Assembly (NCBI RefSeq): GCF_036002505.1
Contig: NZ_DASYTH010000217.1
Coordinates: forward strand, 30,935-94,934
Origin: DASYTH01 sp036002505
GTDB taxonomy: Bacteria > Actinomycetota > Actinomycetes > Mycobacteriales > Pseudonocardiaceae
Reading direction: 5' to 3'
DNA: 64,000 nucleotides
Shown: one piece after another, positions 23,817 through 31,129 of the stretch
Numbering within the stretch: position 1 is the stretch's first letter
Layout of the letters: the number at the start of each line of letters is the position of its first letter
Notes under the pieces: generated by a model
The model's database searches: none
What the model was told of the DNA's origin: nothing
The model's input: only the letters and a program-made list of their open reading frames with translations
Translations under genes and position numbers: made by a program

Positions 23817-24701
23817 GTGCTTACCTGGCTGGATGCGAACCTGGTCAGCATCCTCAACGGGGTCGCCATCGGCTTCCTGCTGTTCATCCTGGCCATCGGG
23901 CTGTCGCTGATCTTCGGCATGATGGACGTGCTGAATTTGGCGCACGGGGCGCTGTTCCTGCTCGGCGCCTACCTGGCCTGGATGCTGGCCGGTGCCGATC
24001 CGGGCTGGGGCGCTTTTGCGCTCGCGCTCGTGGTCGCCGGGCTGGTGGGGCTCGCCTGCGGTGGGGCGCTCGCGGTCATGGTCGAGCCGCTGCGCCGGCG
24101 CGGTCACCTCGACCAGGCCCTGCTCACGCTGGGCGTGGCCCTGGTGGTGTCCGAACTGCTGGCGGTGTTCTTCGGCCGGGACGTCCGGGCGGTGAACCCG
24201 CCGCCCGGGCTGGACCGCACGGTCACGGTGCTCGGCGAGGCGTACCCGGTGTACCGGCTCGCGCTGATCGGGGCCGGGGCGGTGCTGGCCGTGGTGGTGC
24301 ACCTGGTGGTGGAGCGGACCACGGTCGGCTCCCTGGTCCGGGCCACCGTGGCGGACCGGGACATGGTGTCCGCGATCGGGGTGGACAACCGGAAGGTCCG
24401 GCTCGCCGTGCTGGGCCTCGGCTCACTGATGGCCGCGGTCGCCGGGGTGCTCGGCGCGCCCATCTACGGCGCCCGGCCCGGCCTCGACGCGACCGTGCTG
24501 ATCCTGGCGCTGGTCGTGGTCGTGATCGGCGGGCTGGGCTCGGTGCGCGGCGCGCTGGTCGCCGCGCTGCTGATCGGTCAGATCGAGTCGCTGGGCCGGG
24601 CGCTGCTGGCCGACGCGGCCTCGTTCGTCCTGTTCGGCGCCCTGGCGATCGTGCTCATCGCACGCCCACAAGGCCTCTTCACCCGGTCGGGAGCGAGCTG
24701 A
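23817..24701 (+). CDS. ABC transporter permease (LivH-like)
   Basis: This 294-residue inner-membrane permease has about eight hydrophobic helices and the LivH-family segments FGMMDVLNLAHGALFLLGAY and RPGLDATVLILALVVVVIGGLGSVRGALVAAL. GTG 23817 is preferred over ATG 23784: GAGGTGA lies 7-8 nt upstream, and the first helix then begins at once (WLDANLVSILNGVAIG). Its stop overlaps the next start (TGATG). Together with the second permease it forms the channel for the ligand bound by the upstream lipoprotein. Confidence 0.9.
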   Translation: MLTWLDANLVSILNGVAIGFLLFILAIGLSLIFGMMDVLNLAHGALFLLGAYLAWMLAGADPGWGAFALALVVAGLVGLACGGALAVMVEPLRRRGHLDQALLTLGVALVVSELLAVFFGRDVRAVNPPPGLDRTVTVLGEAYPVYRLALIGAGAVLAVVVHLVVERTTVGSLVRATVADRDMVSAIGVDNRKVRLAVLGLGSLMAAVAGVLGAPIYGARPGLDATVLILALVVVVIGGLGSVRGALVAALLIGQIESLGRALLADAASFVLFGALAIVLIARPQGLFTRSGAS

Positions 24702-25672
24702 TGCGGGCCCGACTGGGATACGCCGGCGGGGCGGCCGTGCTGGTGCTTGCCGCCGCGCCGTATTTTCTCGCCCCGTACGCGACCACCACGCTCACCCGGA
24801 TGCTGGTGTTCGCGCTGCTGGCGGCGAGTTTGGACCTGCTGGTCGGGTTCGCCGGCCTGCCCGCGCTCGGGCACGCCGCCTACGTCGGGGTCGGGGCCTA
24901 CGCCGCGGCCTGGTTCGCCAAGAACGTCGGCAGCGCCGGCCCGGTCCCGCTGGTGATCGCCCTGGGCGCGGGCGCGGTGGCCGCTGCGGCCACCGGCTGG
25001 GTGGCGGTGCGCACGCACGGGGTGTTCTTCCTGATGCTCACCCTGGCCATCGGCGAGATCGTCGCGCAGGCGGCGGAAACCTGGGAGCCGGTGACCGGCG
25101 GCTCCAACGGCCTCTACGGCGTCCCGGCCACCCGGATCGGCGACACCCCGCTGGCCGTCGCCGGTGTCTACTGGTACGTGCTGGCCGCGTTCGTCGTCGG
25201 ATTTCTGGTGCTGTGGCTGGTGTCCCGCTCCCCCTTCGGCGCGGCGCTGCGCGGAATCCGGGACAACGAACCGAGAATGCGTGCGCTGGGCTACGCCACC
25301 CGGCGCTACAAATATCTGGCCTTCGTCCTGTCCGGTGCGATCGCCGGGCTGGCCGGCGGGCTGCTCGCCGCGCAGCAACGCCTTGTCACACCGTCGGATC
25401 TGGGTTTCACCACGGCCGCGCTGGCGCTGCTCGCGGTGATCATCGGCGGGTCCGGCAGCCTGTGGGGTCCGTGCCTGGGCGCCGCCGTGGTGATCGTCGT
25501 ACGGGACGTGGTCGGCCCGGACATCGACGGGCACGGCCCGCTGCTGCTCGGCCTGGTGTTCATCCTCGTGGTGTACTTGCTCCCCCGGGGCGCGGCCGGT
25601 CTCCAGTGGCCCACCCGAAACCGGCCCACAGCTCCCCCAGCCCGCGCGTTGGAGGAGGCGAGGCGATCGTGA
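24701..25672 (+). CDS. ABC transporter permease (LivM-like)
   Basis: This 323-residue membrane protein has about nine hydrophobic segments. LVFALLAASLDLLVGFAGLPALGHAAYVGVGAY and RGIRDNEPRMRALGYATRRYKYLAFVLSGAIAGLAGGLLA match the LivM signature, including the EAA-like coupling helix with RDNE. Coupled by 1-nt overlap to the LivH-like gene before it and by 4 nt (GTGA) to the ATPase after it. Confidence 0.9.
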   Translation: MRARLGYAGGAAVLVLAAAPYFLAPYATTTLTRMLVFALLAASLDLLVGFAGLPALGHAAYVGVGAYAAAWFAKNVGSAGPVPLVIALGAGAVAAAATGWVAVRTHGVFFLMLTLAIGEIVAQAAETWEPVTGGSNGLYGVPATRIGDTPLAVAGVYWYVLAAFVVGFLVLWLVSRSPFGAALRGIRDNEPRMRALGYATRRYKYLAFVLSGAIAGLAGGLLAAQQRLVTPSDLGFTTAALALLAVIIGGSGSLWGPCLGAAVVIVVRDVVGPDIDGHGPLLLGLVFILVVYLLPRGAAGLQWPTRNRPTAPPARALEEARRS

Positions 25673-26439
25673 CCGCGGCGCTGTCGTGCCAGTCGGTGAG
25701 CCGGACCTTTGGTGCGCTGCGGGCGGTCGACGGCGTGGATCTGGAGATCCGGCCGGGTGCCCGGCACGCCCTGATCGGGCCCAACGGGGCGGGCAAGACC
25801 ACGCTGTTCCGGTTGATCACCGGGCTGCTACGGGTCTCCGGCGGACAGGTCTCGTTGGGCGGGCGGGACATCACCCGGCTCTCCGAGGTGCGCCGCGCCC
25901 GGCTCGGCATCGGGCAGACCCTCCAGCACGCCAGCCTGTTCGGCTCGATGACCGCCGCGGAGAACGTCGCGCTGGCCGTACGCCGGCACGTCCCGCCGGT
26001 GCCGGTACGGGAGCGGGCGGTGTGGGCACGGGTGGACGAGTTGCTCACCGGCGTGGGGCTCGCCGGGCGGGGCCGGGTCGCCGCCGCCGCGCTTTCCCAC
26101 GGCGAGCGCAAGCAGCTCGAGCTGGCACTGGCGCTCGCCGGCCGGCCGCGGGTGCTGCTGATGGACGAGCCGGCCGCGGGCATGTCCGCCGCCGACCGCG
26201 CCCGGCTGGCCGGCCTGGTGCGCGCCCTGCCCGAGTCGGTCACGATCCTGTTCGTCGAGCACGATCTCGACCTGGTCTTCGACCTGGCCACCGAGGTCAC
26301 CGTGCTGAGCCTCGGAAGGGTGCTGCTCACCGGCACCCCCGCCGAGGTCCGGTCCAGCCCCGAGGTGCGTACCGCCTACCTCGGCACCGCCCGCGACGAG
26401 CCACTGTTCCTCGGAGAAGCCGATGTTCCTGCGAGTTGA
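25669..26439 (+). CDS. ABC transporter ATP-binding protein (LivG-like)
   Basis: This 256-residue ATPase shows Walker A IGPNGAGKTTL, Q-loop near TLQHASLF, an unusual signature LSHGERK (LSGGQ is canonical, LSHGE is normal for LivG), Walker B VLLMDEPAAGM and switch His in FVEHDLDLV. GTG 25669 has GGAGG well upstream and overlaps the permease stop by 4 nt. It pairs with the LivF-like ATPase that starts 17 nt before its end. Confidence 0.9.
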   Translation: MTAALSCQSVSRTFGALRAVDGVDLEIRPGARHALIGPNGAGKTTLFRLITGLLRVSGGQVSLGGRDITRLSEVRRARLGIGQTLQHASLFGSMTAAENVALAVRRHVPPVPVRERAVWARVDELLTGVGLAGRGRVAAAALSHGERKQLELALALAGRPRVLLMDEPAAGMSAADRARLAGLVRALPESVTILFVEHDLDLVFDLATEVTVLSLGRVLLTGTPAEVRSSPEVRTAYLGTARDEPLFLGEADVPAS

Positions 26440-27118
26440 CGGCCTCACCTCCGGCTACGCCGGCAGCACCGTGATCCGTGACGTCAGCTTCACCCTGGAC
26501 CGCGGCGCGACCCTCGGCCTGCTCGGCCGCAACGGCGCCGGCAAGACCACGCTGATCATGACCCTGATGGGCCTGGTCCCGCCCACCGCCGGAACCATCT
26601 CCCTCAACGGCGTGCCGCTGGCCGGCCGCCGGCCCGACCAGATCGCCCGGGCCGGCGTCGCCCTCGTGCCGCAGGGCCGCCGGATCTGGCCAACCCTCAC
26701 CGTCGCCGAGCACCTGACCCTGGCCGCCCGCCGTCCCGGTCCACTATGGACGGTGGACAACATGTTCGACATCTTCCCGGTGCTGAAAGCCCGGTGGCGC
26801 CAACCCGCCGGCCGCCTCTCCGGCGGCGAGCAGCAGATGCTCGCCATCGCCCGGGCCCTGCTCACCAACCCGGCCCTGGTGCTGCTGGACGAACCCTCCG
26901 AAGGCCTCGCACCCTCCCTTGTGGACACCATGGCGGACACCCTGGCCATCCTGACCGCCGGCGGCGTCGCCGTCCTCCTGGTCGAGCAGGACCTGCACCT
27001 CGCCTTCCAGGCGTGCGAGCGGATCGCCGTGCTGGACAAGGGAACCATCGCGCACCGTGCCAGCACCGCGGAGTTCCGCCGCGACCAGGACACCGCCCAC
27101 CGCCTGCTCGGTGTCTAA
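26423..27118 (+). CDS. ABC transporter ATP-binding protein (LivF-like)
   Basis: This 231-residue ATPase shows Walker A LGRNGAGKTTL, Q-loop VPQGRRIWPTLTVAEHL, signature LSGGEQQM, Walker B LVLLDEPSEGLAPS and switch His-type LVEQDLHLAF, all as in LivF. It is the last gene of the operon; its stop is followed by repeat array B3. The substrate could be a branched-chain amino acid, an aromatic acid or urea-like compound; the sequence does not decide. Confidence 0.9.
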   Translation: MFLRVDGLTSGYAGSTVIRDVSFTLDRGATLGLLGRNGAGKTTLIMTLMGLVPPTAGTISLNGVPLAGRRPDQIARAGVALVPQGRRIWPTLTVAEHLTLAARRPGPLWTVDNMFDIFPVLKARWRQPAGRLSGGEQQMLAIARALLTNPALVLLDEPSEGLAPSLVDTMADTLAILTAGGVAVLLVEQDLHLAFQACERIAVLDKGTIAHRASTAEFRRDQDTAHRLLGV

Positions 27119-27158
27119 CCAGCCAGCTCAGCCCACCGGCGCTGCCCGCCCCCCACGC

Positions 27159-27390
27159 ATGTTGGCCTCATACGTCGCTGTGTTGGCCTCTGGCGTTGTC
27201 ATGTTGGCCTCTGGCGTTGTCATGTTGGCCGACGGCGTCGTGGTGGGCCTCCACGACCATTGCCGGATTCTCCGGGTCGTTCCCGATCTCCCATTCCGCG
27301 GGCCGCCGTAGCCTACAAACACAACGACGTGACACGCCAACACACCAACGCAGGAGGCCAAGACAACGACGTGAGAGGCCAACACACGGT
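27159..27390. repeat. 21-bp repeat array B3, two opposed arms between convergent genes
   Basis: Left arm: units of 21 bp at 27159, 27180, 27201 and 27222 beginning ATGTTGGCC or GTGTTGGCC. Right arm: units at 27336, 27357 and 27378 beginning GCCAA, reverse orientation. About 90 bp of unique sequence lies between the arms. The array spans the gap between the LivF-like stop (27118) and the end of the converging PaaX gene (27392), the same setting as B1 and B2. Confidence 0.8.
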
Positions 27391-27391
27391 T

Positions 27392-28222
27392 TCAGCCGGC
27401 CAGTTCGGCCCACCGGCGCTGGGCGGCTTCGCGCCAGCGGGCGTGCCGGTCGTTGAACAGTTTCGTCGCCCGCGCTCCGATCCAGCGTGCCGGCAGCAGG
27501 CTGGCCGGCAATTGCGGGTCCAGGAAAGGGAACCGGCGCCACTCGTGCACCAGGGTGGCCTGCGCGCGGAACACGTCGTCGGCCGACTTCGGCGCCAGCC
27601 GGCTGAACTCGGCGATGAACTCCGCGTACCGGCGCGCCAGGTCGTCGATGCTCCACGCGGCGGCGACCATCTCCGCCTCCCGGCCCAGCCCGCCGTAACT
27701 GGCCACGAAGGACATCACCGGGCCCGGGAGCGCCAGCTCGTCCAGGATCAGCTTGGCCTCGGCCTCCGCCTCCGGCCGCGGCGTGATCCACACCCCCGGC
27801 GTCGGCGACCCGAACCCCGCCCAGGCCAGCCGGGTGCGCAGCCGGTGCCGCAGCTCCCGCATCGACTCCGGGATCGACACCAGCAGCACCAGCCACTGGC
27901 CCTCCCACGCCGGATCACCGCTGCCGAAACCGTAGATCCGCTCCGCACCCTCCACCAGCAACCGCCGGCCCGGCTTGGTCAGCCGCCACCGCACCCGCCG
28001 GCCCACCCGCTCGGACTCCAGCCATCCCTCCGCGCCGGTCCGGGCCAGCACCTGCCGCGCCGACTTCACCTCCACCCCGAACAGCCCCAGCGCGTCGACC
28101 AGCGCCCCGGTCCACACCGGCCCGTCCATCGGCAGCACGAACTCCCCCAGCACGGTCATCAGCAGCGACCGCGCGCTGCCCCCGCCCACCTCACGACGAC
28201 GACTCACCACCGGATGCGACAC
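27392..28222 (-). CDS. PaaX-family transcriptional regulator
   Basis: This 276-residue regulator opens with SRRREVGGGSARSLLMTVLGEFVLP, the hallmark of actinobacterial PaaX-like proteins. A GntR-like winged helix follows (DALGLFGVEVKSARQVLARTGAEGWL), then the central PaaX fold and a C-terminal all-helical domain (SADDVFRAQATLVHEWRRFPFLDPQLP). PaaX represses phenylacetate catabolism and binds phenylacetyl-CoA; actinobacterial relatives control other acyl-CoA or aromatic pathways. No paa gene is in the window. GTG 28222 is preceded by CATAAT at the distance expected for leaderless transcription. Confidence 0.85.
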   Translation of the reverse strand: MSHPVVSRRREVGGGSARSLLMTVLGEFVLPMDGPVWTGALVDALGLFGVEVKSARQVLARTGAEGWLESERVGRRVRWRLTKPGRRLLVEGAERIYGFGSGDPAWEGQWLVLLVSIPESMRELRHRLRTRLAWAGFGSPTPGVWITPRPEAEAEAKLILDELALPGPVMSFVASYGGLGREAEMVAAAWSIDDLARRYAEFIAEFSRLAPKSADDVFRAQATLVHEWRRFPFLDPQLPASLLPARWIGARATKLFNDRHARWREAAQRRWAELAG

Positions 28223-28228
28223 ACCAGG

Positions 28229-28234
28229 ATTATG
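28229..28234 (-). promoter_or_regulatory. -10 box for a leaderless PaaX transcript
   Basis: On the minus strand CATAAT is followed by six bases and then the GTG start, with no Shine-Dalgarno sequence. This matches the -10 to start-codon spacing of leaderless actinobacterial mRNAs. Confidence 0.5.
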
Positions 28235-28239
28235 CGGGG

Positions 28240-28710
28240 TCAGGCGAAGTGGGCGAGGTCGTCCAGGGCGTGGGCGGCGGCGTAGTTGCCGGCGGAACCG
28301 CTGTCGCTGTGGTCGTGGTCGAGGATGATCCGCCAGGTGCCGTCCTGTTTGCGGGCGACGGTGTGGAATTCCGCGAAGTGTCGGTGGGGTTCGGCGCCGG
28401 GCGGGGTGACGGTGAGGCGGTAGATGCCGCGTTCGCTGGCGTTGTCGCCGGCGGCGATGCGCTCGGTGAAGCGGAAGTCGATGTCCATGAGCGTGCTGGT
28501 GGCGGCGAGTCGGGTGAAGGCCGGGCGGACCCGGGCGGCGTAGTCGTCGAGACTGCCGAGCCACTTCTCGTCGGCTTCGACCCGGAGCAGGTCGGCCGAG
28601 TGCAGGGCGAGGTAGGCGTCGGCGTCCATCCGGGCGTAGGCGGCGCGGAACGGCTCCCAGATGTCGCGGTTGAGCTCGCGCAGAAGCTCGGCGGAGGGCA
28701 TGGGCGGCAT
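28240..28710 (-). CDS. NTF2-like/SnoaL-like small protein
   Basis: This 156-residue protein has the cone-shaped NTF2-like fold pattern: an N-terminal helix (ELLRELNRDIWEPFRAAYARMDADAYLALHSADLLRV), then strands ending HRHFAEFHTVARKQDGTWRIILDHD. Such domains act as small isomerases, hydrolases or ligand binders; no catalytic residue pattern singles out a role. It lies 17 bp upstream of the PaaX gene on the same strand, but PaaX seems to have its own promoter. Confidence 0.75.
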   Translation of the reverse strand: MPPMPSAELLRELNRDIWEPFRAAYARMDADAYLALHSADLLRVEADEKWLGSLDDYAARVRPAFTRLAATSTLMDIDFRFTERIAAGDNASERGIYRLTVTPPGAEPHRHFAEFHTVARKQDGTWRIILDHDHSDSGSAGNYAAAHALDDLAHFA

Positions 28711-28729
28711 CGTAGGTCGCGGAAACGGG

Positions 28730-29053
28730 CTAGGACGACCGGTTTCCGCCGGCCGGCACCGTGCGGCGGAGGAGGGTGAGGGCGGTCAGCGGGAACAGCA
28801 GGACCGAGAGCAGGCCCGCGCAGACCAGGGCGGTGGCGGTGACGGCGCCGCGGCCGAACAGCCGCGCGTACAGCAGCAGGCCGCGGACCACGAGCAGAGC
28901 GAGCAGGAACAGCGGCACCCTGATCAGGTCGGCCGGGCTGGCGAGCAGAGCGCCGAGGATGCTCTCCAGCCCGAACCGCTCGGGAGGTGCGGTGAATGCG
29001 TCTTTCCTCACGCCCAGTGCGAGAAAGGACGCATTCACCGCACTCCTAGGCAC
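28730..29053 (-). pseudogene. Remnant of a cation:proton antiporter fused to palindromic element A4
   Basis: The 107-codon open frame is not a normal gene. Its first 20 codons are the translation of palindrome A4. After that, ESILGALLASPADLIRVPLFLLALLVVRGLLLY matches the middle of Na+/H+ (KefB/NhaP-like) antiporters, and TALVCAGLLSVLLFPLTALTLLRR matches their last helix. The conserved block that normally separates these two (around SATALPLIVAIT) is missing. So the 5' end has been lost at A4 and about 40 residues are deleted inside. Two hydrophobic helices remain; function is unlikely. Confidence 0.6.
28988..29042. repeat. Palindromic element A4
   Basis: Arms TGCGGTGAATGCGTCTTTC (28988-29006) and its complement with one extra base (29023-29042) enclose a 16-nt loop containing CACGCCCAGTGCG. 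The loop and inner arms are the reverse complement of those of element A5, 20 kb away, so A4 and A5 are copies of one element in opposite orientation. Confidence 0.85.
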
Positions 29054-29291
29054 CCGGCGGGGTGGGGCGGGGCCAGTCGCGGAAGGCGGCGAGGAGGCGG
29101 TCGCGGGCCTCGCCGGAGAGGGTGGCGGGGGGTAATTCGCCCAGGGCGTCGATGGTCCGGCGGAACTGGTCGAGGTAGAGCTCGCAGCCGGGGCACTCGG
29201 CGAGGTGCTCGACGAAGCGGCGTTCCGTCGTCGGGTCGAGGGTGCCGTCGAGGAAGGCGGTGACCAGTTCGACCAGTTCGTCGCAGTTCAC
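29046..29291 (-). CDS. Zinc-finger (zf-HC2) anti-sigma factor
   Basis: This 81-residue protein starts MNCDELVELVTAFLDGTLD and carries the ZAS motif in RRFVEHLAECPGCELYLDQFRRT (His-x3-Cys-x2-Cys), the hallmark of zinc-containing anti-sigma factors. It lacks a transmembrane helix, so it is a soluble type, possibly redox-sensing like RsrA. Its start overlaps the sigma gene stop by 4 nt (ATGA), and the adjacent ECF sigma factor is the obvious partner. Confidence 0.9.
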   Translation of the reverse strand: MNCDELVELVTAFLDGTLDPTTERRFVEHLAECPGCELYLDQFRRTIDALGELPPATLSGEARDRLLAAFRDWPRPTPPGA

Positions 29292-29962
29292 GAGCCGTCA
29301 CGCTCCCCGGCGGGCGCCGGCCGGCCCACGAAGTAGGTTTCCAGCCGCGCCCGGACGGCGGCTCGGGCCCGGTGCAGCAGGACCCGCTGGTTCTCCGCGG
29401 AGACGTCCAGCATGGCGCACACCTCGGCCGAGCTGTGGCCGTCCACGTCGCGCAGGCTCAGCACGGTGCGCTGCCGGGCGGGCAGGGTCGCCAGCGCGTC
29501 GTCGATCACCCGCCGGACCTCGCCGGTCAGCAGCTCACCCTCCGGGGTGGGCCAGGGCGACGGGAACTCGCGCCAGTGTCCGGGGAACTCGCCGGCGGCG
29601 TCCTGGAAGCGGCCGGGCTCGACGGTGGGCCCGCGGTCCTCGGCGGCCGGCGCGAGGTCGGACCACGGGACGGTCCGCTTCTCCCGTACCCCGCGCCGCC
29701 GGGCCTGGTTGACCAGGATCCGGTACACCCAGGTCTTCAGCGAGGACCGGGCCTCGAACCGGTGGACGCCCTCGAGCACCGCGAGCCAGGTGTCCTGCAC
29801 GACCTCCTCCGCCGAGTCACGGGTGGACACGAACGAGCGGGCCAGCCGCAGCATGGAGCCGGACCAGGAGTCCAGCAGCCGGGCGAACGTGGCCTCGTCG
29901 CCGGCCCGCAGGCCGGCCACGAGCACCTCGTCCGGCGGAACCGCCGCGACCTCCTGGGGCAC
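29288..29962 (-). CDS. ECF-type RNA polymerase sigma factor
   Basis: This 224-residue sigma factor has region 2 (FARLLDSWSGSMLRLARSFVSTRDSAEEVVQDTWLAVLEG, then LKTWVYRILVNQARRR) and region 4 (LPARQRTVLSLRDVDGHSSAEVCAMLDVSAENQRVLLHRAR), joined by a long linker (about 85-140). It is coupled to the zinc anti-sigma gene. GTG 29962 lacks a Shine-Dalgarno sequence, and TACATT sits six bases upstream, so the gene may be read from its own leaderless promoter. The flavodoxin-like and SRPBCC genes lie directly upstream and could be targets. Confidence 0.9.
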   Translation of the reverse strand: MPQEVAAVPPDEVLVAGLRAGDEATFARLLDSWSGSMLRLARSFVSTRDSAEEVVQDTWLAVLEGVHRFEARSSLKTWVYRILVNQARRRGVREKRTVPWSDLAPAAEDRGPTVEPGRFQDAAGEFPGHWREFPSPWPTPEGELLTGEVRRVIDDALATLPARQRTVLSLRDVDGHSSAEVCAMLDVSAENQRVLLHRARAAVRARLETYFVGRPAPAGERDGS

Positions 29963-29968
29963 GCCGAG

Positions 29969-29974
29969 AATGTA
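29969..29974 (-). promoter_or_regulatory. -10 box for a leaderless sigma-factor transcript
   Basis: On the minus strand TACATT is followed by six bases and the GTG start. No ribosome site is visible between the flavodoxin gene stop and the GTG. Confidence 0.45.
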
Positions 29975-29983
29975 CCCGAGGAG

Positions 29984-30694
29984 TCAGCGGTACTCCGGGT
30001 TCTCGAAGTCGAACCGGCACCCGGCGTCCCACTCGGACCGCTGGTTTCCGTGCGCCGGGATGCCGCCGGCGTCGGTGAGCAGGCGGGCCAGGTGCATCAG
30101 GTTCCAGGTCATGAACGTCGTGTTCCGGTTGGTGAAGTCGTTCTCCGGCCCGCCGGACCCGGGGTCCAGGTAGGACGGTCCGGGGCCTGCCTCGCCGATC
30201 CAGCCGGCGTCGGCCTGTGGCGGGATCACGTAACCCAGGTGCTGCAGGCTGTACAGCACGTTCATCGCGCAGTGCTTCACCCCGTCCTCGTTGCCGGTGA
30301 TCAGGCAGCCGCCCACCCGGCCGTAGTAGGCGTACTGCCCCGCGTCGTTGAGCAGGTGCGAGCACGCGTACAGCCGCTCGATCACCTTCTTCATCTCGGA
30401 GCTGTTGTCCCCCAACCAGATCGGACCGGCCAGCACCAGGATCTGAGCGTCCAGAACGCGCTGGTAGATCGCCGGCCACTCGTCGCTCGCCCAGCCGTGC
30501 CCGGTCATGTCCGGCCACACCCCGGTGGCGATGTCCTGATCGATCGACCGGAGCACCTCGACCTGAACCCCGATCTTCTCCAGGATCCGCCGGCTCACGT
30601 CGATCAGGCCCTCGGTGTTGCTGCGCTCCGGTGAGCGCTTCAGCGTGCAGTTGATGAACAACGCGCGCAGGTCGTCGTACCGCGGCTCGGTCAT
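29984..30694 (-). CDS. Flavodoxin-like NAD(P)H-dependent oxidoreductase
   Basis: This 236-residue protein of the NADPH-dependent FMN reductase/flavodoxin fold has the phosphate-binding segment FINCTLKRSPERSNTEGL, the second loop ILVLAGPIWLGDNSSEMKKVIERL and a C-terminal FMN-ring segment (GGCLITGNEDGVKH). Substrates may be quinones, azo compounds or iron complexes. Its start overlaps the upstream SRPBCC gene by 4 nt (ATGA). Part of a minus-strand run with the Rieske-TPP enzyme. Confidence 0.85.
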   Translation of the reverse strand: MTEPRYDDLRALFINCTLKRSPERSNTEGLIDVSRRILEKIGVQVEVLRSIDQDIATGVWPDMTGHGWASDEWPAIYQRVLDAQILVLAGPIWLGDNSSEMKKVIERLYACSHLLNDAGQYAYYGRVGGCLITGNEDGVKHCAMNVLYSLQHLGYVIPPQADAGWIGEAGPGPSYLDPGSGGPENDFTNRNTTFMTWNLMHLARLLTDAGGIPAHGNQRSEWDAGCRFDFENPEYR

Positions 30695-31107
30695 CGCGCG
30701 AACCTCGCCTTCAGCGCGGCCAGCCCGGGCAGGAACACGCCGTCGCGCACCTGGGCGACGACCTTCGGCTCATCGGCCTCGTCGCAGTCGAAGGTGGCGC
30801 TCCATTCCACCAGCGACGCCTCGGCCGCGGGGCTGACCCGGAGGCCGGAGACGTAGTCCCGTACCGGCAGCCCGCCGCCGTCCTCGAAGGCGAACCTGGT
30901 GCTGCGCTCCACGTCGTCCAGCGCGACGAGGCGTTCCCGGTGGTCGCCGAACACGCGCACGGCGCCGACCCGGTCGGCCGGGCCGTTCTCGATGGCCGGC
31001 GGTGGCAGGTACGGATGCCAGGAGCCGATGGCGCCGAAGTCCCGCAGCAGCGCCCAGACCTCCTCGGCGGGCGCGTCGAGGACGGCGCTGGTGGTGATCG
31101 TTGGCAT
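30691..31107 (-). CDS. SRPBCC-family protein
   Basis: This 138-residue polyketide-cyclase/dehydrase-like protein opens TSAVLDAPAEEVWALLRDFGAIGSWHPYLPP and ends with the long C-terminal helix typical of the fold. VGAVRVFGDHRERLVALDDVERSTRFAFED is characteristic of small ligand-binding members of this family. It lies 22 bp after the Rieske-TPP gene and overlaps the flavodoxin gene, so it is likely co-transcribed with both. Confidence 0.85.
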   Translation of the reverse strand: MPTITTSAVLDAPAEEVWALLRDFGAIGSWHPYLPPPAIENGPADRVGAVRVFGDHRERLVALDDVERSTRFAFEDGGGLPVRDYVSGLRVSPAAEASLVEWSATFDCDEADEPKVVAQVRDGVFLPGLAALKARFAR

Positions 31108-31129
31108 GGTGACTCTCCTTGTTCGGTTC

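Noticed and set aside
10063..27390. 21-bp repeats as CRISPR arrays
   Set aside because: Units are directly adjacent without spacers, units diverge from each other, and no cas gene is near.
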